In this document: one piece after another, positions 31,499 through 41,674 of the stretch
Layout: each line of letters begins with the position of its first letter
How positions within the stretch are numbered: position 1 is the first letter of the stretch
Assembly (NCBI GenBank): GCA_934454525.1
Contig: CAKSFM010000012.1
Coordinates: 1 to 64,000, forward strand
Length of the DNA: 64,000 bases
Direction: 5' to 3'
From: an uncultured Clostridia bacterium
Lineage (GTDB): Bacteria > Bacillota > Clostridia > UMGS1883
Notes under the pieces: generated by a model
Seen by the model: only the letters and a program-made list of their open reading frames with translations
The model's database searches: none
What the model was told of the DNA's origin: nothing
Program-made: the position numbers and the translations under genes

Positions 31499-34400
31499 TT
31501 ATTTTTCCGCAACTGCGGTTTTCTTTGTGTAACCGTAAAGAAATGTTATATACGCTTTTCCGTCAGACACGGAAACATCGCCTGACGACACGGTAATTTT
31601 TCCGCCGGCACTTGCAGCTGCGGCAGCAGCAATTGCCGCGCTGTCAGCAAAATCCACCGAGGAATAGTCGGCAGACGCAATTGCCGCCGCTATATCATCC
31701 GCCGGATCCTTTGTAAACTGCGACCGGGTAACGGACTTCTTCGATTTATATGCATTATCAACCGATTCGCGGACAATCTTCCATATGCTGTCCGTAAACT
31801 CGCCTTTCCATGCGCCGTTTCCCAATGTTACGGGCGCTGTTTTAAGCGACGTGCAGAAATCAAAGCTTTCGTCCTTGTCAAGCGCATCGGCAAAATAATC
31901 CGTAATTCCCTTATAAACGCCTGCTCCGGCTATATATCTTCCAAGCTCATGACTGCAATGCGTTGAATCGCGTTCCAGCACGGTATAATCCCCGAGATAG
32001 CTGACAGGATTTGTTTTATCCTTATTCCATGCCCAATCGGTGTCATCGAAATTCATATACGCATCGGAAGCATTATTGACGCTCCCGAGATATGAGCTTC
32101 TCGCATTTTGCATAACCGTACCCATCGGGATTATGAAATCGGGAGTTGTCAGTCCGGAATTTTCAACTGCCGTCATTGCCGCAGTAATATTGGCATAAAC
32201 ACCATCAAGCGAATCTGCACCGGAAATGCTGCCGAACGATGCCTTTTCCGCCCAGTCAGCAACCCATGCAATCTTAGCCTGCGGCTGACGGGATTTCACC
32301 CAGTCAATTGCTGATGAAAGTCCCTGCGGAAACGTCTGTGCACTGTCCGAACGTGAGGATTCGTGATAGTCCTGGAGAATTATCAGATCCCAGACATTAC
32401 CGTCGCGCAGATAAACATCGTAATCGGAATAACCCGATGCTGCGGAATCGCTGCCAACCGTAAGATGCGACAGACGATCCGTGTCATTCCTGAAAAGCTG
32501 TCTTCCGCCGTACACTATATAAGAATGGCGAAGCTTTGTGTTCAGTCCGCCGGAAGATAAATCGCTTTGAAGCTTGTCAATCCAACGGGTGTAATCCCAT
32601 GTGTGACTGTTGCCGATTGACAAAATTCTGAGTCCGGCAAGTGTGAAACGCTTCCCTGCAGCAGCCGCATAAGTTTCGGCAGCCGTATTATAATATCCGT
32701 TCACAGTGAAATCACTTTCGGAAAGTGCGCCTTCGGCAATTTCCGAAATATTTTCTCCGAATGTGATTTTCTTCGCCGATGTAAAACCGCTGAGACTGTT
32801 TCTTCCAACCGACGCTATACCGCCCCCCAGTTCAATTTCACGCACCGTCAGTTTGTTCCACGGTGTTTCCGCAAAATCAGTATATGCCGGGATCGCGCCT
32901 GTTCCGGCTATTGTCAGCTTCCCCGATGTTTCATTATAGCTATAGGATATTCCTGCACCGCTCTGTTCAAATATATTCATCGTACCCAGGCAGTTTCTTA
33001 TATATTCACACACAAGCTCGGCTCCCGCCCTGCGAAGATGGGTTGCGTCTCCGTCCACCGGAATCATATAGTATTCTTTCGCAGCGGCATAGCCTTTTTC
33101 CTTAAGGAACTCATATGTAAAAGTATTTGCGTCAACAACCGGCACTCCGATAGCCGCGGCAGTATTTTTCATTCGATCCGAATACGGCTTCAGAGTCCAC
33201 GACGGGATTGTTCCGGCAGAGTCACTGTATATGCATCTTTCAATCGATGTTACAAATATCGCATGACCGCCGCGTGCTCTGACAGCTTCAGCAAGCTTTT
33301 CAAGGTATTCGCTGTATGCCCCGTTCTCCTCCGAATCAAGATATGTTGCCGGGGAGCTTGGTTTTGAGTCATTATGCGCCGAGGAAATAAATACATAATC
33401 TCCGCTTTCGATTTCCGAAAGAACATCGTTCAGGCACCATTCATTAATAAGCGATTTGATTGAGTAACCGGGGTGCGCGTGGTCATTGACAACATTTACG
33501 TTATCGTCGAAATATTCCCCGAAAATCGATCCCCAGCCGCATCTCTGCGTATTTACATATGTCGCCATCATCGAGTCGCCGAGCATGAAGAAGTTGATTT
33601 CTCCGTCCTTTTTTCCGGGAGCTGCTTCCGAAAGAGGATTCATTCCGCCGCCCCAGACAAAATTCCTGATTTTTGCAGTACCATCCGGAAGCTGCATATC
33701 AACACTGTTAAAGCCGTTTGAGATATCATTTGTTTTTCTTGCTGCAAGCAGTGTTCCGTCCGTGCTATATGCCGCACTGTACAAATCAGCGCTCACATCC
33801 GTTTTTGTTACAAACACTCTGTCGACCGAGCCGCCGCTTGTGATGCCGTATGTTTCGTTCCCGTCCGCATCTTTATACAACACATCGGAAACAATGCTTT
33901 TTCCGGCTGACTTAACCGTTACGGTCTTTGAGTAAACGCCGGGAGCGGCGTCCGAGCCGTCATATGTAAGGCTTGCCGTCAGCGTGACCTGCGTGTCCTC
34001 AGAAACGGGTTTCACTCTCAGCTCCGCAAAATCAACATCTTCAGCTTTTTCAACGCTGATAACATCTTCAGCTGAGGATGACCATGTGGTGGTTATTCCG
34101 TCCTCATCACAGAGCGGAAGCCTTATTACGCTTGAATATATTTCATCGCGCCCTACCGTCAGAGCGTCTGCAAGGGTTTGCAGATGGTTGGTTATTTCCT
34201 CGCTGTCGGCAAGCGGAATAATGCTGAAATTGCGTTCCGCCCTGTAAATTCCCTTTGAAGCGCGAAGAGTCAGTTCAATTGTTTCGGGCGATGAAGGCAT
34301 TTTCAGCACACCGTTTTCTATCTGCGCCCCCTCTGCGCTCCATTCATATGAAAATGAGCTGTCGGACGGAATCGGAAGCGGATAATCCGCAACCATCTTT

Positions 34401-36514
34401 TCCTTTATTTCAATTGCCGCAACCGAGTTGAGCAGTTTATCCTCGTAAACGGTCAGATTATCGATGCTGTAGGACGAAATGTTTTCCGAAAAGGAATCAA
34501 ACACCTTTTCAATATCGTCCGTTTCTTCATTAAAATCATAATAAAATCTTACCGTTGCCTTTAAATCCCCGTCTATGTAAACATATGCGAGCTGCGTGTC
34601 CATATTAACATAATATGAAACATTGTATTTTTTGTTCAGCTCCGTCTGGACAAGCGTTTGCTCGATATATCCTTTCCGCACATCAAAATTTTTGCCGCGG
34701 ACAAACATTTTTCCGCCCTCTTTAGTGCCTATCTCAATCGCCATTTTATTCTTTTCACTGTTTCCGACAGCGCTTATCTGTGAAATAACGCCGTCCGCAG
34801 TTCTTGTGAAATCAAATGACACCGTGTAAGCTTTCGGTGCGGAGGAATTTATTATCTGAACTCTCTGCGCATTTGCCTTTCCTCCGGAGGAATTTTCGAT
34901 TTTCAGCACACCTCCCGATACGGCAGGCGAATTTGCCGCATATGTATATCCGTTTTTTCCGCTTGAAATCACATAACCATCGGCATATGAATCGTAATCA
35001 TCCGTAAAGATAAAACTGCAAACATCGGAAAAATCGCCGAATCCTGTCTTAAGCTTATTTTCAGCCGCTGCCTTTTCCTCGTCCGTGCAGCCGATGAAGC
35101 GGTAATCCTCAACGCATCCGGCAAGGGCGCCGAGATACTGTTTTCCGTATTTTGACGCTCCGAACAAGCTGTCCTTTGCCTTTTCCCTGTATGAAAGAAC
35201 CGCTTCCGCAGCTGCTTTTGACGAAAAGCTTTCAAGATACATATTATTGACATACATATTTCCGGCAGCTGTTGACGATGTTGTTATGCGCTTAATTCCG
35301 GTTGGGTTTCCGTTGTTGTACCAGCCGAAGCAGCCGCCGTTTCCGACAGCGTTTCCGTTGAGATAAACATAATATCCGCCGCTGTCAAGGTCAATCAGAA
35401 GCGCAATATTATTTTTGCTTTCGGGAAGAATCGCCGCATCGCCGAGCGTGTTTCCCGATGCCGAAAGATACCATGCCGATCCTGCCTGCGCCAGGGTAAG
35501 CCGTGCGCCGACCGCGCCTCCCTTTATTTCATCCGAGGCTTCCATCAGAAGCGCCTTGTTCATCTCCGTGAAGTAAAAATCGTACGAAACGAGGAGCGTT
35601 CCCTCCGTCAGCTTATATGCCAGCTGATTATTTACAGTGTAATTTTCCTTATTAAATTTGAGCCATTTGTCAGTTTCGGACAAATCAGTTGACACAAGAG
35701 CTGTTTTTGCCTGCTCCGTATATGTGCCGTCACCGTTTAACGCCAAAATCTCCCTTGCATTGACATACCCTTCGTCAAAGCTCTCGCTGAAACGGATTGA
35801 ACGCGCAAAAAGCGCATTTGCATCGGAAACTGCCGCTGCCTTGTCAGCAAAGCCTGCCTTAACGAACATATTATCAACGCGGCAGTTTACAAGACCGAAC
35901 TCCGAGCGGATTGTCTGAACCGATAGTGCATTCTGCATAAATCCGATGCTGCCAACGGACGAAGCCGTTGAATCGGTATGCTTCTGCCCGTTTATGTAAA
36001 TATCGAGCGACTGCTCTTCTATTCCGCCGACAACGGTTACCGTGAACCATTCGTTTACCGGATAACGGTACTTAAACCACGCATTATTGTTGAGCTTCAG
36101 GATATCGCCATCCGTGTAAAGCTTAAGCGCGCGCTGCGAAAGCTCCTTATCGTAAATATTCATCAGCAGAATACCGCTTTTTGCCTGCGGAATATAAAAA
36201 TCGTACGAAATTATGAATCCGCCGCCTTCAATCGGCGATTCAAGCTTTTGCTGAATCAATCCGCCGGATACGATTGATTTATTCTCCGCTGACGGGAAAT
36301 CGGCAATTTCCGTCTTTTCATTTTGATTATAGCTGCCCAAAACGCTTACCCCGGTTTCGGTTGACGGCGCGGTGCCCGTCTGCTCAGCATTAAAAGTTTC
36401 TTTCAAAAGAACATAAGGCTCGCCCGCTGCGAATGACGGACACGCCGGTACTGCCGAAAGCATTGCCGCAGCACATACAAATGACAGTATTTTTTTTACA
36501 ATACCCCTTTTCAT
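31499..36514 (-). CDS. giant secreted multidomain carbohydrate esterase
   Basis: The protein has 1671 residues with a signal peptide (cleavage near residue 30). Three LamG/concanavalin-like domains lie at about 35-230, 240-440 and 500-690. An atrophied bacterial Ig-like pair follows at about 700-880. An SGNH hydrolase (about 970-1180) has FFMLGDSMMATY, the HND block and a late DATHLRR, like rhamnogalacturonan or xylan acetylesterases. A short BspA-type leucine-rich segment precedes a second hydrolase-like domain of DUF4886 type (about 1300-1560), with ILSIGNSHTWDY, LQDYHE and DSTHCS. No SLH domain or sortase motif is seen. It probably deacetylates plant or mucosal polysaccharide outside the cell. 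It is transcribed alone. Confidence 0.75.
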   Translation of the reverse strand: MKRGIVKKILSFVCAAAMLSAVPACPSFAAGEPYVLLKETFNAEQTGTAPSTETGVSVLGSYNQNEKTEIADFPSAENKSIVSGGLIQQKLESPIEGGGFIISYDFYIPQAKSGILLMNIYDKELSQRALKLYTDGDILKLNNNAWFKYRYPVNEWFTVTVVGGIEEQSLDIYINGQKHTDSTASSVGSIGFMQNALSVQTIRSEFGLVNCRVDNMFVKAGFADKAAAVSDANALFARSIRFSESFDEGYVNAREILALNGDGTYTEQAKTALVSTDLSETDKWLKFNKENYTVNNQLAYKLTEGTLLVSYDFYFTEMNKALLMEASDEIKGGAVGARLTLAQAGSAWYLSASGNTLGDAAILPESKNNIALLIDLDSGGYYVYLNGNAVGNGGCFGWYNNGNPTGIKRITTSSTAAGNMYVNNMYLESFSSKAAAEAVLSYREKAKDSLFGASKYGKQYLGALAGCVEDYRFIGCTDEEKAAAENKLKTGFGDFSDVCSFIFTDDYDSYADGYVISSGKNGYTYAANSPAVSGGVLKIENSSGGKANAQRVQIINSSAPKAYTVSFDFTRTADGVISQISAVGNSEKNKMAIEIGTKEGGKMFVRGKNFDVRKGYIEQTLVQTELNKKYNVSYYVNMDTQLAYVYIDGDLKATVRFYYDFNEETDDIEKVFDSFSENISSYSIDNLTVYEDKLLNSVAAIEIKEKMVADYPLPIPSDSSFSYEWSAEGAQIENGVLKMPSSPETIELTLRASKGIYRAERNFSIIPLADSEEITNHLQTLADALTVGRDEIYSSVIRLPLCDEDGITTTWSSSAEDVISVEKAEDVDFAELRVKPVSEDTQVTLTASLTYDGSDAAPGVYSKTVTVKSAGKSIVSDVLYKDADGNETYGITSGGSVDRVFVTKTDVSADLYSAAYSTDGTLLAARKTNDISNGFNSVDMQLPDGTAKIRNFVWGGGMNPLSEAAPGKKDGEINFFMLGDSMMATYVNTQRCGWGSIFGEYFDDNVNVVNDHAHPGYSIKSLINEWCLNDVLSEIESGDYVFISSAHNDSKPSSPATYLDSEENGAYSEYLEKLAEAVRARGGHAIFVTSIERCIYSDSAGTIPSWTLKPYSDRMKNTAAAIGVPVVDANTFTYEFLKEKGYAAAKEYYMIPVDGDATHLRRAGAELVCEYIRNCLGTMNIFEQSGAGISYSYNETSGKLTIAGTGAIPAYTDFAETPWNKLTVREIELGGGIASVGRNSLSGFTSAKKITFGENISEIAEGALSESDFTVNGYYNTAAETYAAAAGKRFTLAGLRILSIGNSHTWDYTRWIDKLQSDLSSGGLNTKLRHSYIVYGGRQLFRNDTDRLSHLTVGSDSAASGYSDYDVYLRDGNVWDLIILQDYHESSRSDSAQTFPQGLSSAIDWVKSRQPQAKIAWVADWAEKASFGSISGADSLDGVYANITAAMTAVENSGLTTPDFIIPMGTVMQNARSSYLGSVNNASDAYMNFDDTDWAWNKDKTNPVSYLGDYTVLERDSTHCSHELGRYIAGAGVYKGITDYFADALDKDESFDFCTSLKTAPVTLGNGAWKGEFTDSIWKIVRESVDNAYKSKKSVTRSQFTKDPADDIAAAIASADYSSVDFADSAAIAAAAAASAGGKITVSSGDVSVSDGKAYITFLYGYTKKTAVAEK

Positions 36515-36740
36515 AAAATCCCCCTCTTTTTATTTTCTGATTATATACTACCATCTGTTATTTATTTTTCAACGGACAGATATGGCTTTCCGCGGACAAA
36601 TCACGCGCAAAGGGGATATTAAATTACTTCTTTTCCCGAAATCAGCAAACTTCGCCCTCAATGTACACTGAGAACGAAGTTTGTTATACCTATAAAGGAT
36701 AAAGTTTTAATTTTCCCCAAAATCGGCTATGCCGGCGTCT

Positions 36741-37406
36741 TCATTCACAGAAAACGTGTTTGCCTATGGTGCAGATTATATTCCGTGAGCGGATCCATTT
36801 GTTTGTTGCCGTGACCGGGTTGTAATAATATATTGCGCCGCCCGTCGGATCCCAGCCGTTAAGCGCATCGCGCGCGGCGCGGTGACTGCTTGCGTACATT
36901 TCCGCATTTATCTGACCGTCATCAACGGCTGTGAATGCCCCGCGCTGATAAACAACTCCCGAAATTGAGTTCGGGAAAGACGGATGATCAACGCGGTTCA
37001 GCACAACCGCGCCCACAGCAACCTGACCTTCATAAGGTTCTCCGCGCGCTTCTCCGTTTATGACTCTTGCAAGAAGCTCAATGCTTGCGTCATTCGGCGA
37101 AGCGCTTTGTCCGCTGCCGGAGGATTCCGAAAAAATCCCCATTGCATTAAGAGTTTGTTTTCCTGCAACGCCATCGGCGGTTAATCCGTTTTTGCGCTGA
37201 AAGCTTTTCACTGCATTTTCCGTCTGCCAGCCGAACACGCCGTCAACCGAGCCGCTGTAATATCCCCAGTTTTTCAGCTTTGTCTGAATTTTTTTTACCT
37301 CTTCGCCGCGTGAACCGTTTTTGGAAACGGCATGTACAGTTATAACGGACAGCGAGAGAATCAGCAGTCCGATGAAAAACATTATATTGATTTTACTGCG
37401 TTTCAT
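36741..37406 (-). CDS. sleB: spore cortex-lytic enzyme SleB
   Basis: The protein has about 221 residues. A signal peptide is followed by one peptidoglycan-binding repeat (RGEEVKKIQTKLKNWGYY, FGWQTENAVKSFQ) and a hydrolase_2 domain with ARVINGEARGEPYEGQ. The catalytic glutamate is in GEARGE. SleB is a lytic transglycosylase that degrades the spore cortex during germination. The longer frame from 37451 is ruled out because GGAGG precedes the ATG at 37406. The partner ypeB is not next to it. Confidence 0.92.
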   Translation of the reverse strand: MKRSKINIMFFIGLLILSLSVITVHAVSKNGSRGEEVKKIQTKLKNWGYYSGSVDGVFGWQTENAVKSFQRKNGLTADGVAGKQTLNAMGIFSESSGSGQSASPNDASIELLARVINGEARGEPYEGQVAVGAVVLNRVDHPSFPNSISGVVYQRGAFTAVDDGQINAEMYASSHRAARDALNGWDPTGGAIYYYNPVTATNKWIRSRNIICTIGKHVFCE

Positions 37407-37422
37407 ATATATACCTCCGCAT

Positions 37423-37457
37423 AAAAAATAGCATCTGTGAGTATTATTCACAGATGC
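37423..37457 (-). terminator. terminator of serC-serA
   Basis: GCATCTGTGA pairs with TCACAGATGC (7-base loop), followed on the minus strand by TATTTTTT. Confidence 0.85.
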
Positions 37458-37480
37458 GTATTTTTTATGCGGAAAATTTG

Positions 37481-38647
37481 TTATTTTATTACTCTTACTC
37501 TGACAACGCCGTCAATACCGTCAATTTCGGCTGCAGCCGCTTCTGCATCGCCGTCAGTATCGATAATCGTGCAGGCGTAATCGCCGCGGCTTTTATTCAT
37601 CAGATTATCAATATTCATGTTTTTCCCCGAAACGGCTGCCGTTATTCCCGAAAGCATATTCGGAATATTTTTATGCAGAACCGTAATTCTGACACCGCCG
37701 CTGCGCGGAAGCTCACAATTCGGATAGTTCACGGAATTAACAATATTTCCGTTTTCCATATAATCGATAAGCTCCTTTGCCGCCATAACCGCACAGTTAT
37801 CTTCGCTTTCGCTTGTGGAAGCGCCGAGATGCGGAATTGCAACAACGTTTTCAAGTCCGAGAATGTCATCAGACGGAAAATCGGTTACATAGCAGGAGAG
37901 AAGCCCAACCTCAAGCGCGGATTTAAGCGCCTGTGAATCCACAAGTCCGCCGCGCGAGAAATTAAGAAGCTTTGCACCCTTTTTAACAGCCGACTTGAAC
38001 AGCTCCGCATTGAACATCCCCTTTGTGTCGGGCGTGAGCGGAAGATGAAGCGTGATATAATCCGCTTCGGCAAGAGCTTCCTTCAAATCTGATTTTATTA
38101 CGGTGTGGCGGTCAAGACCGAGCGCCGCCTTTACCGAAATATACGGGTCATAACCTATTATATCCATGCCGAGGTGATGCGCCGCGTTTGCAACAAGAAC
38201 GCCGATTGCGCCGAGTCCGACAACGGCAAGCTTTTTGCCTCTGATTTCGCAGCCTGCAAAATTACTTTTGCCTTTTTCAACCATTTTGCCGACTTCATCA
38301 CCATTGCCTTTAAGAGTCTGCGCCCACTGTATTCCTCCGACAATATTTCTCGATGAAAGCAGCAGTCCTGCAAGCGTGAGCTCCTTAACGGCGTTTGCGT
38401 TTGCACCGGGAGTGTTAAAAACAACAATTCCCTTTTCGCTGCATTTGTCAATCGGAATATTATTCACGCCCGCACCTGCGCGCGCAACCGCTGCAAGACT
38501 TTCGCCAAGCTCCATGTCATGCATATTAAAGCTGCGCAGAATAATGCAGTCGGGATTTTCGCAGTTATCGCTGATTGCATATTTCGTTTTATCAAAATTG
38601 TCAAGACCGCATTTTGCGATTTTGTTAAGAGTAAGCAGATTATACAT
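37481..38647 (-). CDS. serA: D-3-phosphoglycerate dehydrogenase
   Basis: The 388-residue protein is the short form of SerA. It has the NAD-binding domain GLGAIGVLVANAAHHLG near 150, the catalytic Arg and Glu regions (NFSRGGLVD and FPSDDILGLENVVAIPHLGAS in part), and a C-terminal ACT domain (from about 318) that usually binds serine. It makes phosphohydroxypyruvate, the first step to serine. It lies 11 bases after serC. Confidence 0.94.
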   Translation of the reverse strand: MYNLLTLNKIAKCGLDNFDKTKYAISDNCENPDCIILRSFNMHDMELGESLAAVARAGAGVNNIPIDKCSEKGIVVFNTPGANANAVKELTLAGLLLSSRNIVGGIQWAQTLKGNGDEVGKMVEKGKSNFAGCEIRGKKLAVVGLGAIGVLVANAAHHLGMDIIGYDPYISVKAALGLDRHTVIKSDLKEALAEADYITLHLPLTPDTKGMFNAELFKSAVKKGAKLLNFSRGGLVDSQALKSALEVGLLSCYVTDFPSDDILGLENVVAIPHLGASTSESEDNCAVMAAKELIDYMENGNIVNSVNYPNCELPRSGGVRITVLHKNIPNMLSGITAAVSGKNMNIDNLMNKSRGDYACTIIDTDGDAEAAAAEIDGIDGVVRVRVIK

Positions 38648-38658
38648 TGTAATTCCCC

Positions 38659-39741
38659 TTATTTATTATTTTTTTCAAACTCGCGCATGAAGTCAACCAA
38701 TGCTTGAACGCCCTCAACCGGCATTGCATTGTAGATGCTTGCGCGCATTCCGCCAACGGTTCTGTGACCCTTGAGGTTTACAAAGCCGGCTTCCTTTGCT
38801 TCCTTTATGAATTTTGCGTTAAGCTCCTCACTGTCGGTTATAAACGGAATGTTCATCAGCGAACGGTCCTCTTTGACAACCGTTCCCCTAAACATTTCGG
38901 AATTATCGAGGAAATCATAAAGAATTGCCGCCTTTTTCTCGTTCACTGCCTGAACAGCCTTAACGCCGCCCTGCTCCTTTATCCATTCGAAAACAAGCTT
39001 CATGATATAAATGCCGTATGTCGGCGGTGTGTTGTAAAGCGAATTATTGTCCGCATGAATCTGATAATTAAACATTGTGGGGCAAATGTCCATTGCGTTT
39101 CCGATCAGATCATCGCGCACTATAACAAGCGTAACGCCTGCCGGACCGAGGTTTTTCTGAGCGCCGGCAAACAGAAGTCCGAACTTTGTAACGTCAATTT
39201 CTTCGGACATAACCATTGAGGAAATATCCGCAACAAGCGGAACATCACCGGTTTCGGGAAGATTGTTCCACTTTGTTCCGTAGATTGTGTTGTTCATGCA
39301 GATATAGAAATAGTCTGCGTCCTTTGAAAATGTTGATTTATCAAGCTTGGGGATATATGAAAAGGTTTTGTCGGCAGATGATGCAACCTTGTTCACGGTT
39401 ATGTACCGCTCTGCTTCCTGTGCAGCCTTTTTCGCCCACTGACCCGTGATAACAATGTCACACTTCTTATTCTTATTGGCAAGGTTCATCGGAATCATTG
39501 CAAACTGGCTTGAACCGCCGCCCTGCAGGAAAAGAACCTTATAATTGTCCGGAATATGCATAAGCTCGCGCGCAAGTGACTCCGCGCCCTTTATAATATC
39601 GTCATAATCCTTGCTGCGGTGGCTCATCTCCATAACACTCATGCCGCTTGAACCGTATTCAAGCATCTCACTCTGAGCTTTTTTAAGAACCTCAAGCGGA
39701 AGTGCGCTCGGTCCTGCGGAAAAATTGTATACTCTTGCCAT
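38659..39741 (-). CDS. serC: phosphoserine aminotransferase
   Basis: The 360-residue PLP enzyme starts VYNFSAGPSALP, a SerC signature. The PLP lysine is in LFAGAQKNLGPAG. It turns phosphohydroxypyruvate into phosphoserine with glutamate. serC-serA form an operon under a near-consensus promoter. A serB-like phosphatase is not in the window. Confidence 0.96.
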   Translation of the reverse strand: MARVYNFSAGPSALPLEVLKKAQSEMLEYGSSGMSVMEMSHRSKDYDDIIKGAESLARELMHIPDNYKVLFLQGGGSSQFAMIPMNLANKNKKCDIVITGQWAKKAAQEAERYITVNKVASSADKTFSYIPKLDKSTFSKDADYFYICMNNTIYGTKWNNLPETGDVPLVADISSMVMSEEIDVTKFGLLFAGAQKNLGPAGVTLVIVRDDLIGNAMDICPTMFNYQIHADNNSLYNTPPTYGIYIMKLVFEWIKEQGGVKAVQAVNEKKAAILYDFLDNSEMFRGTVVKEDRSLMNIPFITDSEELNAKFIKEAKEAGFVNLKGHRTVGGMRASIYNAMPVEGVQALVDFMREFEKNNK

Positions 39742-39773
39742 TCAAAACAGCCTCCTTAAATATAGCTGATACT

Positions 39774-39802
39774 ATTATACTCCTTATTGACGGATGTGTC
39801 AA
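39774..39802 (-). promoter_or_regulatory. serCA promoter
   Basis: Consensus TTGACA and TATAAT with 17 bp between them, 33 bases before the serC start. No T-box or riboswitch structure is seen in the short leader. Confidence 0.9.
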
Positions 39803-39860
39803 ACCGTTTTTCGGTAATTTTTTACCGTTTTTGCTCTTTGGGATTATATGCGCCCGAATA

Positions 39861-39889
39861 TTGATTTTTTTCCGCGCCTGTGTTATAAT
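39861..39889 (+). promoter_or_regulatory. promoter of the small acidic gene
   Basis: TTGATT and TATAAT are spaced by 17 bp, 31 bases before the start codon. It is divergent from serC. Confidence 0.8.
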
Positions 39890-39919
39890 AAGTTTATCAA
39901 AGAAAGGGGAGGTTTTACC

Positions 39920-40126
39920 ATGAAGCAAAACGGAGCGGAAAAATTGTTTTCGAAAATGACGGACAGAGCATATGCCGAGCTTGCAGACCTGCCGGAGGAC
40001 AGGCTGTACGATGAACTTCCCGATGATGATGATTACCTTATCGATGAGGGGAAAGACGCGGATTATTACGAAAACCGCAATACCAAGGGGTACGGTCTGA
40101 CTGACGGAAAAATCTTCACGCAATAA
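39920..40126 (+). CDS. small acidic hypothetical protein
   Basis: The 68-residue protein is very acidic, with a DDDDY cluster in the middle, and has no membrane segment. I do not recognise it. It has its own promoter, a GGGGAGG ribosome site and a strong terminator, so it is a real single-gene unit. A longer frame starts at 39848, but that would begin upstream of the promoter. Confidence 0.65.
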   Translation: MKQNGAEKLFSKMTDRAYAELADLPEDRLYDELPDDDDYLIDEGKDADYYENRNTKGYGLTDGKIFTQ

Positions 40127-40141
40127 GCAGGGGGCTGTAGA

Positions 40142-40185
40142 AAGAAGCAGCGGCAAAATGAAACTTCATTTTGCCGCTGCTTCTT
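40142..40185. terminator. strong bidirectional terminator
   Basis: A 21-bp perfect stem with a 2-base centre has AGCAGCGGCAAAAT in its left arm. The core AGCGGCAAAAT also occurs in the terminator at 43.95 kb. Confidence 0.85.
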
Positions 40186-40212
40186 TTGCGTTCCGGAGCT
40201 TTTTAACATCCC

Positions 40213-40710
40213 CTAATCGATTATTCCGTAAAGATAGTCCGATTCACGGCTGAGATCCTTAAAGCCGTTTTGCCGCAGTGCTTCATAAACCACAATTGCC
40301 GCCGAGTTTGAAAGGTTCAGACAGCGCGCCTCACTTATCATGGGAATCCGCAGGCATTTATCCGGATTGTCCGCAAGCAGCTTTTCGGGAAGTCCGCGCG
40401 TTTCTTTGCCGAAAAGCAGGAAATCACCGTCATGAAATTCCGCTTCTGTATATGACCGCGGCGCTTTTGAACTCAGGCAGAAGAAGCGGCAGTTTTTATT
40501 TTTTTCAAAAAAATCATCAAGATTTTCATAATATCTGATTCCGAGAAAGTGCCAGTAGTCAAGACCGGCGCGCTTAAGCTTTTTATCGTCAACCTCAAAA
40601 CCCATCGGTTTCACGATGTGCAGCCGCGTTCCCGTTGCGGCACAGGTTCTTACAATATTGCCGGTATTCTGCGGAATTTCCGGCTCAACCAAAACTATGT
40701 TCATGCTCAC
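40213..40710 (-). CDS. trmL: tRNA (cytidine/uridine-34-2'-O)-methyltransferase TrmL
   Basis: The 165-residue SPOUT-fold enzyme matches TrmL (YibK/CspR) in length. Motifs are PQNTGNIVRTCAA at the N-terminus, LLFGKETRGLP near 100, and the knot segment ARCLNLSNSAAIVVYEALRQ in two parts near 135. It methylates the ribose of the wobble base of tRNA-Leu. The start is GTG at 40710, overlapping the ppx stop by 4 bp. Confidence 0.93.
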   Translation of the reverse strand: MSMNIVLVEPEIPQNTGNIVRTCAATGTRLHIVKPMGFEVDDKKLKRAGLDYWHFLGIRYYENLDDFFEKNKNCRFFCLSSKAPRSYTEAEFHDGDFLLFGKETRGLPEKLLADNPDKCLRIPMISEARCLNLSNSAAIVVYEALRQNGFKDLSRESDYLYGIID

Positions 40711-41642
40711 AGTGCGTTATTCTCCCCGTTTTTAACTTTATTCATAATTTCGTTCTTCATTCTGAAGAACACGCCCTCTTTCACGCCATCGGCGCAGATA
40801 ACGGCGTTCGGACTGCCCGTCATGTCCATGATAACCTTTGCCGGAGTGAGACCGGCGAGGATGACGTCCGCCCGCGAAATGTCCATTCCGGCTATATTCC
40901 TCCGTTCGGACGGGGCGGTATTGAAAACTTTCTGATATATTTTTGCAACGGACGCATACGGAATTTTCAATCCGTCCAGCTCGGAGGGGGCAAGCGTTCG
41001 CCTTTTATAAAGCGATGCCATCGTCCGTGCGCTGCCGCCGATTCCGTAAACAGGCAATCCCTCGCATTTATCAAGCCAGCTTATCGCACCGATGTGTGAC
41101 GCTGTGTAACGGTAAAGCTGCATCTGCGTTGAATGAAGCGTCCGCTCCGTGAGCACCACCGCGCCGAGAGGCAGGCTGACGCTTTTTTGCAGCTCACCGC
41201 CGAGCACAAGTGAAATTTCCGTGCTTCCTCCGCCTGTGTCGAAAATCACGCCGTCCTTTATCCCGAGCGTTTCACGCACGGCAAGATAACTGTAGTAAGC
41301 CTCCTGCTCGCCGCTTATAACCTCGAACGTGATTCCGGTTGCTTTTTTCACGCGCTCCAGAAACATTTCCCTGTTCGCCGCATTTCTGACCGCCGCCGTT
41401 GCAATTGCGGCAACCGACAGGCATTTATATTCCCTTGCCGTTTCGCAGAATCTGCCGAGCGCTTCGATAACGCGGCACATGGAGTTCTCCTTCAGAAAAT
41501 TATCGCGGCTCATGCCCTCGCTCAGGCGCACGGTTTCGCGCATTTTTTTCAGCACACTCCACTCACCGCTGCCCGAAACGGCATTGATGCTCATCCGCAC
41601 GGAATTGGAGCCTAAATCTATAACCGCAAAACAATAATTCAT
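40707..41642 (-). CDS. ppx: Ppx/GppA-family phosphatase
   Basis: The 311-residue protein is a single Ppx/GppA actin-like ATPase-fold domain. The phosphate motifs AVIDLGSNSVRM at the N-terminus and IFDTGGGSTEISLV near 135 are clear, and GIGGSARTMASL is near 200. It lacks the C-terminal HD domain of long GppA proteins. It may cut polyphosphate or (p)ppGpp; the substrate cannot be told here. It is coupled to trmL. Confidence 0.88.
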   Translation of the reverse strand: MNYCFAVIDLGSNSVRMSINAVSGSGEWSVLKKMRETVRLSEGMSRDNFLKENSMCRVIEALGRFCETAREYKCLSVAAIATAAVRNAANREMFLERVKKATGITFEVISGEQEAYYSYLAVRETLGIKDGVIFDTGGGSTEISLVLGGELQKSVSLPLGAVVLTERTLHSTQMQLYRYTASHIGAISWLDKCEGLPVYGIGGSARTMASLYKRRTLAPSELDGLKIPYASVAKIYQKVFNTAPSERRNIAGMDISRADVILAGLTPAKVIMDMTGSPNAVICADGVKEGVFFRMKNEIMNKVKNGENNAL

Positions 41643-41674
41643 CAGATGACCTCCGTTCGCATTTTATTTATTCT

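Noticed and set aside
36649..36682. Hairpin downstream of sleB as terminator
   Set aside because: AACTTCG and CTCA pair with TGAG and CGAAGTT, but no T run follows on either strand, so I did not list it as a terminator.
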